A stretch of 36,932 bases of DNA, from the NCBI GenBank assembly GCA_009783065.1, contig WRHV01000009.1, forward strand, positions 1 to 36,932. The letters are read 5' to 3'. The stretch comes from Betaproteobacteria bacterium. Lineage in GTDB: Bacteria; Pseudomonadota; Gammaproteobacteria; Burkholderiales; Burkholderiaceae. The notes under the pieces were generated by a model. It was not told where the DNA came from, did not search any database, and worked only from the letters and a program-made list of their open reading frames with translations. Below, one piece after another: positions 30,533 to 36,932 of the stretch. Numbering within the stretch: position 1 is the stretch's first letter; each line of letters starts with the position of its first letter. Made by a program: the position numbers and the translations under genes.

Positions 30533-31303
30533 TCACGGACGATCCAGCCAAGTCAGCATCTCATTGCCAAACTCAATATAAGCCTGAGCGCCTTTTGAAC
30601 GGGGATCAAATGCAATTCCCGGCATCCCATAGGATGGGGCCTCTGCCAAACGAACACTACGAGGAATAATCGTCTTGAAAACCTTGTCTCCGAAATGCTT
30701 TTCCAGCTGGGCTGAAACATGTTGCGACAAAGTAGCCCGCTTATCGAACATGACCCGCAAAAGGCCAATGATCTGCAAATCCCTGTTTAAATTCGCATGA
30801 ACGTGTTTGATGGTATTAACCAGATCAGATAACCCTTCGAGCGCATAATACTCACATTGCATGGGAATAATCACACCATCCGCAGCACAAAGTCCATTAA
30901 TCGTTAACATTGAAAGCGCAGGCGGGCAGTCGATCAAAATAAAATCATATTGATCACTGACTTTTAACAGCGCCTCTTTTAACCGATGCTCACGATATTC
31001 AAGCTCAACCAATTCCACTTCTGCTCCGGAAAGATCCCGGTTTGAAGGTAAAACATCAAAACCGCCACTCTCTGAAATCTGCCTGGCCTCATGAACATCT
31101 GATAACCCCAGCAGGACCTGGTAAACCGAATTCTCCAGATTGGCCTTCTGGATTCCCGAGCCCATGGTTGCATTTCCCTGAGGATCCAGATCAACCAACA
31201 ATACTTTTTGCTGCAAATGGACAAGTCCTGCTGCAAGATTGATTGTTGTTGTGGTTTTACCAACACCACCTTTTTGATTCGCTATACAGAAAATTCGGGT
31301 CAT
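30533..31303 (-). CDS. parA: Chromosome partitioning ATPase ParA
   Basis: A 256-residue ParA/Soj-type ATPase with the deviant Walker A KGGVGKTTT at 11-19 (signature Lys before the P-loop), switch I VDLDPQGNAT and Walker B-like FILIDCPPAL. It lacks the N-terminal DNA-binding extension of plasmid ParA, so it is the chromosomal type. ATP-bound dimers coat the nucleoid, and ParB stimulates hydrolysis to move origins. ATG at 31303; 77 bp after rsmG and 44 bp before parB. Confidence 0.97.
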   Translation of the reverse strand: MTRIFCIANQKGGVGKTTTTINLAAGLVHLQQKVLLVDLDPQGNATMGSGIQKANLENSVYQVLLGLSDVHEARQISESGGFDVLPSNRDLSGAEVELVELEYREHRLKEALLKVSDQYDFILIDCPPALSMLTINGLCAADGVIIPMQCEYYALEGLSDLVNTIKHVHANLNRDLQIIGLLRVMFDKRATLSQHVSAQLEKHFGDKVFKTIIPRSVRLAEAPSYGMPGIAFDPRSKGAQAYIEFGNEMLTWLDRP

Positions 31304-31380
31304 GTGTTTGTTTAGCGTTTATAAGACGGACAAAAAATAAGTTCTCTTAGATTACCATTCATTCTCAAGAAAATAATCTG

Positions 31381-32061
31381 TTAGGCCACTTGTTTTTCCA
31401 ACACAAGCAAATGGCGTTCCGCATTCAGGAATGGGATTTTTAATGGTACAACAGCCTTCAATTTCAATCCAGCCGGAAGGGCATCTATTTCATGTTCCGG
31501 CATACTTCCTTTCATCGCATAAAAAGAGCCTTCATCTGAAAGCAGGTGCCCAGAAACTTCTATAAATGTAGACAAGTCAGAAAACGCACGAGAAATAATG
31601 CCATCAAATTTTTCAGCAATCCGCAGTTTTTCAACTCTCCCCGTATAAACGGTTACATTCTTTAAACGTAATTCTACTTTTACTTGCGATAAAAAGGCTG
31701 TTTTTTTCTGGGCGGCATCGATTAACGACACCTGTTTATTCGGAAATAAAATGGCAAGAACCATTCCTGGCAATCCTGCTCCCGAACCCACATCCAATAA
31801 ATGTTTTGTATCTTTGACTGCATCAGCCACTGCCAGTGAATCCAAAACATGATGCGTTATCATCGCATCCTGCGACCGGATCGCTGTCAAATTATAAACG
31901 CCATTCCATCTCGACAGTAATGCCAGATACATCATAAGCTGCCTGATTTGGTTTTCATCCAGCTCAACGCCTATTATCCTACTGCCTTCCACAAGTTTCT
32001 CTTCCAGAGGCATCGTATCGAGTGAAAGCTTTGATAGTGCTGATTTTTTTACTGCGCTCAT
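31381..32061 (-). CDS. rsmG: 16S rRNA (guanine527-N7)-methyltransferase
   Basis: A 226-residue class I SAM methyltransferase that makes m7G527 in 16S rRNA (old name GidB). The SAM motif is [35 protein letters not shown] before it and [15 protein letters not shown] after it are family hallmarks. The ATG overlaps the mnmG stop by 4 bases (32058-32061), so translation is coupled. Loss of the family member gives low-level streptomycin resistance in other species. The N-terminus carries about 20 extra residues compared with E. coli; a later Met is possible. Confidence 0.96.
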   Translation of the reverse strand: MSAVKKSALSKLSLDTMPLEEKLVEGSRIIGVELDENQIRQLMMYLALLSRWNGVYNLTAIRSQDAMITHHVLDSLAVADAVKDTKHLLDVGSGAGLPGMVLAILFPNKQVSLIDAAQKKTAFLSQVKVELRLKNVTVYTGRVEKLRIAEKFDGIISRAFSDLSTFIEVSGHLLSDEGSFYAMKGSMPEHEIDALPAGLKLKAVVPLKIPFLNAERHLLVLEKQVA

Positions 32062-33977
32062 ACCTCCACCTCGGCAAAATCAATAAGACCCCGCTTTTTT
32101 AAATAAACAAGCAATAGCGAAATCGCCGCAGGCGTAACCCCGGAAATTCGTGAAGCTTGCCCTAATGTTTCCGGTCGCTGCTTGTCGAGTTTCTGGCGAA
32201 CTTCCACCGAAAGAGCAGATACTTCTATATATTGCAGATTGTCAGGTAACTGGAGATTTTCATAATATTGCTGCCGACGGATTTCACGTAATTGCCGCTC
32301 AATATAGCCGGCATATTTAACCTGGGTTTCGACCTGTTCTTTAACTGTTTTTTCAAGATCCTCTTCCGATTTCCAGGTTTTTCCCTCTTTGGACGTTAAT
32401 CCCATCAAAGTATCATAATCAACATCCGGACGACGTAACAAATCGGCAAGCGAATATTCTCGTTCTATTGCTTTCCCAATGACGCGCGAAGCTTCAGATG
32501 AATCCAACATATGAGGGTGCACCCATGTTGATTTCATGCGCTCAATCTCACGAGCAATTTGGTCTCTCTTTCTTGCGAATACTTCCCATTGTTGCTGGCT
32601 GATACAACCCAGTTTATAAGCCGTTTCAGTCAATCTAAGATCGGCATTATCTTCACGCAGACTGAGCCGGTATTCCGCCCGACTGGTAAACATGCGATAG
32701 GGTTCCTGCACACCTTGCGTTACCAAATCATCTACCATGACCCCTATATAAGCGTCACTTCTTTTCGGCACCCATGCTTCCAATTCATCCACATAGCGAC
32801 TGGCATTAATTCCCGCTAACAAGCCCTGAGCCGCAGCCTCCTCATAACCGGTGGTTCCATTAATCTGACCAGCAAAAAAGAGCCCACTGATCTGTTTTGT
32901 TTCCAATGACGCCTTTAAACCACGCGGATCAAAGTAATCATATTCAATCGCATAACCAGGACGAAGAATATGGGCGTTTTCCATTCCCTTCATTGAACGA
33001 ACAATATCGATTTGCATATCAAAAGGCAAGCTGGTTGAAATGCCGTTGGGATAATACTCATTCGTGCAAAGTCCTTCCGGCTCCAAAAAAATCTGGTGAG
33101 AATTTTTATCAGAAAAACGGTGAATTTTATCTTCGATAGAAGGGCAATATCTGGGGCCAACTCCCTCAATCATCCCTGTGAAAAGTGGGCTTCTATCCAA
33201 CCCGGCACGAATAATGTCATGTGTTTCTGCATTGGTATGGGTAATCCAGCAAGGCAATTGTGCCGGATGCATTGATGCATCCCCTCTAAAAGAAAAAACC
33301 GGTACAGGATCAAGATCACCATCCTGCCGTTCCATAACATTAAAATTAATGGTATTTCCATCAATTCTTGGCGGCGTGCCTGTTTTTAATCGCCCCTGAG
33401 GTAAAGCCATTTCCCGCAAACGATGTGCCAGTGCCACAGAAGGCGCATCCCCAGCTCGTCCACCTGAATGAGAATGCAGTCCAATATAAATTTTTCCATC
33501 CAGAAATGTCCCTGCTGTCAAAATAACCGCTTTACCCCTAAAATGAATTTTTCCTTCTGTAATAACTCCCTTAATTTGATTAGCCTCAACAATAAAATCA
33601 TCAACCTGCTGCTGAAATAAAAACAGATTTTTTTGGTTTTCCAAACGATAACGAATAGATTGGCGGTAAAGGTTTCGATCTATCTGCGCGCGTGTTGCTC
33701 TAACAGCCGGGCCTTTTGAAGAATTTAAAATGCGAAACTGGATACCCGCCTCATCTGAGGCTAGCGCAATAACACCACCCATTGCATCCACTTCCCTGAC
33801 AAGGTGCCCCTTACCAATTCCCCCTATAGAGGGATTACAGGAAAGCTGCCCTAAAGTTTCAAAACTATGCGTCACCAATAGCGTCTGCTTACCCATACGT
33901 GCAGCAACTAAAGCAGCCTCTGTACCAGCGTGCCCTCCACCAATAATAATAATATCGAATTGCTTAGGGAAATTCAT
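32058..33977 (-). CDS. mnmG: tRNA uridine-5-carboxymethylaminomethyl modification enzyme MnmG
   Basis: A 639-residue FAD enzyme (old name GidA) that, with MnmE, builds cmnm5U at the wobble base of several tRNAs. The FAD-binding GGGHAGTE is at 13-20, followed by [24 protein letters not shown] with a conserved Cys. [23 protein letters not shown] (second conserved Cys) and [20 protein letters not shown] are typical. The helical C-terminal MnmE-binding domain ends near residue 630. Length equals the usual ~630. ATG at 33977; first gene of mnmG-rsmG-parA-parB, with parS 23 bp upstream. Confidence 0.97.
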   Translation of the reverse strand: MNFPKQFDIIIIGGGHAGTEAALVAARMGKQTLLVTHSFETLGQLSCNPSIGGIGKGHLVREVDAMGGVIALASDEAGIQFRILNSSKGPAVRATRAQIDRNLYRQSIRYRLENQKNLFLFQQQVDDFIVEANQIKGVITEGKIHFRGKAVILTAGTFLDGKIYIGLHSHSGGRAGDAPSVALAHRLREMALPQGRLKTGTPPRIDGNTINFNVMERQDGDLDPVPVFSFRGDASMHPAQLPCWITHTNAETHDIIRAGLDRSPLFTGMIEGVGPRYCPSIEDKIHRFSDKNSHQIFLEPEGLCTNEYYPNGISTSLPFDMQIDIVRSMKGMENAHILRPGYAIEYDYFDPRGLKASLETKQISGLFFAGQINGTTGYEEAAAQGLLAGINASRYVDELEAWVPKRSDAYIGVMVDDLVTQGVQEPYRMFTSRAEYRLSLREDNADLRLTETAYKLGCISQQQWEVFARKRDQIAREIERMKSTWVHPHMLDSSEASRVIGKAIEREYSLADLLRRPDVDYDTLMGLTSKEGKTWKSEEDLEKTVKEQVETQVKYAGYIERQLREIRRQQYYENLQLPDNLQYIEVSALSVEVRQKLDKQRPETLGQASRISGVTPAAISLLLVYLKKRGLIDFAEVEV

Positions 33978-33999
33978 AAAACATCATTCACTTTAATAA

Positions 34000-34015
34000 T
34001 GTTTCACGTGAAACA
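34000..34015. promoter_or_regulatory. parS centromere site
   Basis: A perfect 16-bp palindrome TGTTTCACGTGAAACA, identical to the conserved bacterial parS consensus. It lies 23 bp upstream of the mnmG start and should be the loading site for the ParB encoded at 29607-30488. Its position may also let ParB affect the mnmG-rsmG-parAB promoter. Confidence 0.95.
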
Positions 34016-34453
34016 TTATATTTTTTATCTTAAACAGAAAGAGGGATTTATTTAAAAACGATATCATACTAAAAATTTGAGAATTCATTTTATATTAATA
34101 AAAGTATTGTCATTTTATTAATATTGTAATATTGTCAACTTATGTGAATAATTCTGTTAATAAGAAGTTAATCTTTTGGGAGTAAGTTGATTATTCAAAA
34201 CATTTTTATTTTTATTCAATTTTATTAAAAAGTTTCCACTATAATTAATATTATTATAACTATTTGAATACAAATGATTTTTTAAGTTTACTCACAGATT
34301 TTATTAGTCTTTACTAGTCTTATTTCTATATAAAAGAAGTTATTAAGTAAATAATGTTCTTTTCCTTCCTAAAGCTAAACTTTTTTAATTCGGTATCTGC
34401 TAAAATTTTATATTAAGCCAAACTTTCATCATATCTTCTTTCAGGATAAGAAT
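34016..34453. other. Very AT-rich intergenic tract between mnmG and the malic enzyme gene
   Basis: By hand count about 20% GC over 34021-34440, far below the rest of the window. It holds no gene. A one-mismatch DnaA box (TGTGAATAA, complement TTATTCACA) is at 34143-34151. A weaker TTACTCACA is at 34288-34296, and a TTATTCAAA at 34191-34199. Upstream of the malic enzyme gene, TAAAAT and TATATT around 34401-34413 are possible -10 boxes. The tract could be an unwinding region, a second origin candidate, or simply divergent promoters. Confidence 0.6.
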
Positions 34454-35737
34454 ATGACGTCACAAGAACAGAAAAAAGAGCAACTTAGATTAAATGCTTT
34501 AGCCTTTCACCGGGATCCAATTCCTGGAAAAATCAGCGTAGAACCTTCCAAGCAAGTGAGTAACCAAAATGATCTTGCTTTGGCATATACGCCTGGTGTT
34601 GCATCTGCTTGTGAAGAAATTCATAAAGATCCTGCGACTGCTTATCAGTACACAACCAAAGGTAATCTGGTTGCGGTCATTTCAAATGGTACCGCAGTAT
34701 TAGGCTTAGGCAATATTGGCGCCCTTGCTTCTAAGCCGGTTATGGAAGGAAAAGGTGTTTTATTCAAAAAATTTGCCGGGATTAATGTTTTTGATCTGGA
34801 AGTAGATGAACTGGACCCGGATAAATTCTGCGATATCGTTGCTTCGCTTGAGCCGACTTTCGGCGGCATCAATCTGGAAGACATTCGTGCACCGGAGTGT
34901 TTTTACATCGAGCGGAAATTAAGGGAGAGAATGAAAATCCCTGTCTTTCATGATGATCAGCACGGCACGGCAATTGTTGTTGGCGCGGCTATTTTAAATG
35001 CCCTGAAAATGGTCGGAAAGGACATCAATACGAGCAAATTGGTTGTTTCCGGTGCCGGCGCTGGCGCGTTAGGTTGCCTTGAATTGCTGGTAGATCTTGG
35101 ATTTCCGCTTCAAAATATTTGGGTAACAGATATTGAAGGGGTTGTGTATAAAGGCCGTAAAGAATTAATGGACCCCGATAAGGAAATCTATGCCCAGGAT
35201 ACGCCTTATCGCACGCTAATGGATGTTATTCCTGATGCCGATGTCTTTTTGGGATTATCAGCAGGCAATGTATTAAAGCCCGAAATGGTCAAGATGATGG
35301 CGAATAATCCCATTATCCTGGCATTGGCCAATCCGATACCAGAAATTTTGCCCGAGGTAGCCAAAGAAGCTCGTGCTGATGTAGTAATGGCGACAGGCCG
35401 CTCGGATTATCCAAACCAGGTTAATAATTCACTTTGTTTTCCTTATATTTTCAGGGGTGCGCTGGATTGTCGGGCAACCACGATCAATCGCGAAATGGAA
35501 CTGGCTGCTATGAAAGCACTGGCGGCATTGGCGGAAGAAGAAGTCCCGGCAGAATTAGAAGCCATGTACGGCAGGAAATTTAAATTCGGGCCGGAATACT
35601 TTCTGCCCATGCAATTTGATATCCGTTTGCTTTCCAGAATAGCCCCTGCTGTTGCCCAGGCAGCCATGGATTCAGGCGTGGCGCAAAATCCCATATCCGA
35701 TATGGCAACCTATAGAGAAAAACTTTTGAATAGATAA
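34454..35737 (+). CDS. NADP-type malic enzyme, single-domain form
   Basis: Oxidatively decarboxylates malate to pyruvate with NAD(P)+. The 427 residues contain YTPGVA (45-50), GLGNIG (84-89), the metal-binding [10 protein letters not shown] (141-150) and HDDQHGTA (166-173), and the nucleotide-binding GAGAGALG (200-207). The C-terminus closes normally at YREKLLNR with TAA. Most proteobacterial MaeB proteins carry an extra ~320-residue phosphotransacetylase-like domain after this point. Here there is none, and the following 60 bp hold no remnant. It therefore resembles the short bacterial malic enzymes. Cofactor preference cannot be fixed by eye. The last bases before the start (TCAGGATAAGAATATG) carry an AGGA ribosome site. 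Confidence 0.9.
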   Translation: MTSQEQKKEQLRLNALAFHRDPIPGKISVEPSKQVSNQNDLALAYTPGVASACEEIHKDPATAYQYTTKGNLVAVISNGTAVLGLGNIGALASKPVMEGKGVLFKKFAGINVFDLEVDELDPDKFCDIVASLEPTFGGINLEDIRAPECFYIERKLRERMKIPVFHDDQHGTAIVVGAAILNALKMVGKDINTSKLVVSGAGAGALGCLELLVDLGFPLQNIWVTDIEGVVYKGRKELMDPDKEIYAQDTPYRTLMDVIPDADVFLGLSAGNVLKPEMVKMMANNPIILALANPIPEILPEVAKEARADVVMATGRSDYPNQVNNSLCFPYIFRGALDCRATTINREMELAAMKALAALAEEEVPAELEAMYGRKFKFGPEYFLPMQFDIRLLSRIAPAVAQAAMDSGVAQNPISDMATYREKLLNR

Positions 35738-35797
35738 GCCAATGGTTTATTTCAGTACGGGCAAAAAACACGGTAGTGGATAGATGGATTTTTTGCG

Positions 35798-36844
35798 TCA
35801 GACTTTTTTCCACTCAAGCCTATTTCCCGACATAAGGGGAACGACAGTTTCATCGCCAAACGGCAATTGATCTGGAATTATCCAGGGCTGGCGTACGAGT
35901 GTGATTTTTTCGTCATTGGGGGGTAAACCATAAAATTTGGCGCCATTAAGACTGGCAAAAGCTTCAAAGCGTTCAAGCGCATGGTTTTCATCGAATGTTT
36001 TTGCATAAAGCTCGATGGCATGCAGGGCGGTGTAGCACCCGGCGCATCCGCACGCATTTTCCTTTAAATGCTTTGGGTGAGGTGCTGAGTCAGTACCGAT
36101 GAAGAAACGCTCGTTTCCGCTGGTTGCAGCCTGGATCAGCGCTTTTCTGTTTTCTTCTCTTTTCAGAACAGGCAAGCAGTAGTAATGGGGACAAATGCCA
36201 TTCGTAAAAATGGCATTACGATTAAAAAGGAGATGATGTGCGGTTATCGTCGCTCCGATTGAACCTTCGGCTTGCTGTACGTATTGCGCCGCTTCTTTTG
36301 TTGTAATGTGTTCGAAGACAATTTTAAGTTCCGGAAACGATTTCCTGAGAGGAAGCAAAACACGGTCAATAAAGACGGCTTCCCTATCAAAAATATCGAC
36401 CATCGGATCAGTTACCTCACCATGCATTAAGAGCGGCATACCATAAAGCTGCATGGCTTCCAGTGCTTTCGTACATTTTGAAAGATCAGTAACACCAGCG
36501 TCAGAATTAGTCGTTGCACCGGCCGGGTAAAGTTTGATGCCAAAAATAATACCGCTTTCTTTGGCTATCCGGACCTCATCGGATGAGGTGTTATCTGTCA
36601 GATAGAGTGTCATCAACGGCTCGAACCCTGAACCGGCAGGGGCAGATGCCATGATGCGCTGGCGGTACTGATAGGCCAATTCGGTTGTGGTTACGGGCGG
36701 GCGAAGATTGGGCATAATAATAGCCCGTCTAAATTGGGCAGCGGAATGTCCAATAACGGATTTCAGGACTTCTCCGTCTCTCAAATGCAAATGCCAGTCA
36801 TCCGGCCGCGTTATTTCAATTCGGTCAATTGTAGTTTGGGGCAT
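35798..36844 (-). CDS. pyrC: Dihydroorotase, class II
   Basis: Cyclises N-carbamoyl-aspartate to dihydroorotate in pyrimidine synthesis. The 348-residue chain (E. coli 348) has the binuclear zinc site of the amidohydrolase fold: H18 and H20 in WHLHLRDG, the carboxylated K104 in GIKLYPAGATTNSD, H141 in LLMHGE, H179 in FEHITT and D252 in IGTDSAPH. The ATG at 36844 has AGAGG 9 nt upstream. It converges on the malic enzyme gene with a 60-bp gap that contains only a weak A/T hairpin (GCAAAAAA at 35761-35768 with TTTTTTGC at 35789-35796). Confidence 0.96.
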   Translation of the reverse strand: MPQTTIDRIEITRPDDWHLHLRDGEVLKSVIGHSAAQFRRAIIMPNLRPPVTTTELAYQYRQRIMASAPAGSGFEPLMTLYLTDNTSSDEVRIAKESGIIFGIKLYPAGATTNSDAGVTDLSKCTKALEAMQLYGMPLLMHGEVTDPMVDIFDREAVFIDRVLLPLRKSFPELKIVFEHITTKEAAQYVQQAEGSIGATITAHHLLFNRNAIFTNGICPHYYCLPVLKREENRKALIQAATSGNERFFIGTDSAPHPKHLKENACGCAGCYTALHAIELYAKTFDENHALERFEAFASLNGAKFYGLPPNDEKITLVRQPWIIPDQLPFGDETVVPLMSGNRLEWKKV

Positions 36845-36932
36845 GCGTGAAAACCTCTGGGTAGGCTTGTTAGTCTGTATGGCATTATTTTACTTGGTAT
36901 GCAGTTATAACGTATGCTCATTTATCAGCGAT

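Overview
The window looks like a core stretch of a betaproteobacterial chromosome around the replication origin. Gene content and order (rpmH-rnpA-yidD-yidC diverging from dnaA-dnaN-gyrB, mnmG-rsmG-parA-parB with parS, coaE-zapD-yacG, a SlmA homologue) fit Burkholderiales. The moderate GC and protein flavour suggest Oxalobacteraceae, perhaps near Oxalobacter. That placement is from memory of families, not from a search.

Left end (1-2950): the minus strand carries the first ~724 codons of a large secreted autotransporter-type adhesin. Its reading frame stays open to the left edge, so the barrel lies outside the window. A ~560-bp non-coding stretch follows, then a tRNA-Thr(CGU) with its own terminator and promoter.

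2949-9430 (+): a periplasmic DsbC-type disulfide isomerase, full-length cobalamin-dependent methionine synthase (metH) and an M61-family PDZ metallopeptidase. 9433-11906 (-): trpG-trpD-trpC without an adjacent trpE. 12205-13862 (-): coaE-zapD-yacG, linking CoA synthesis, FtsZ bundling and a gyrase inhibitor. 14013-14190: a 178-bp palindromic MITE-like element that supplies the stop codon of slmA. It is followed on the minus strand by slmA, a HAD phosphatase, yidC, yidD, rnpA and rpmH.

18062-23626: the rpmH/dnaA intergenic region (candidate oriC, two DnaA boxes), then dnaA, dnaN and gyrB with a good terminator. 23645-28838: a P-type Mg2+ ATPase (mgtA) with a possible upstream leader ORF, a divergent 83-aa small protein, and an aminopeptidase P. 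29007-33977: a purine phosphoribosyltransferase, then (minus strand) parB, parA, rsmG and mnmG. A perfect parS site and a ~440-bp tract of about 20% GC separate mnmG from a single-domain malic enzyme gene. The window ends with convergent pyrC (-).

Most genes are housekeeping. The parts that merit a second look are the autotransporter, the MITE-like element, the AT-rich parS-flanked tract (a second origin candidate), the trpG leader and the mgtA leader.
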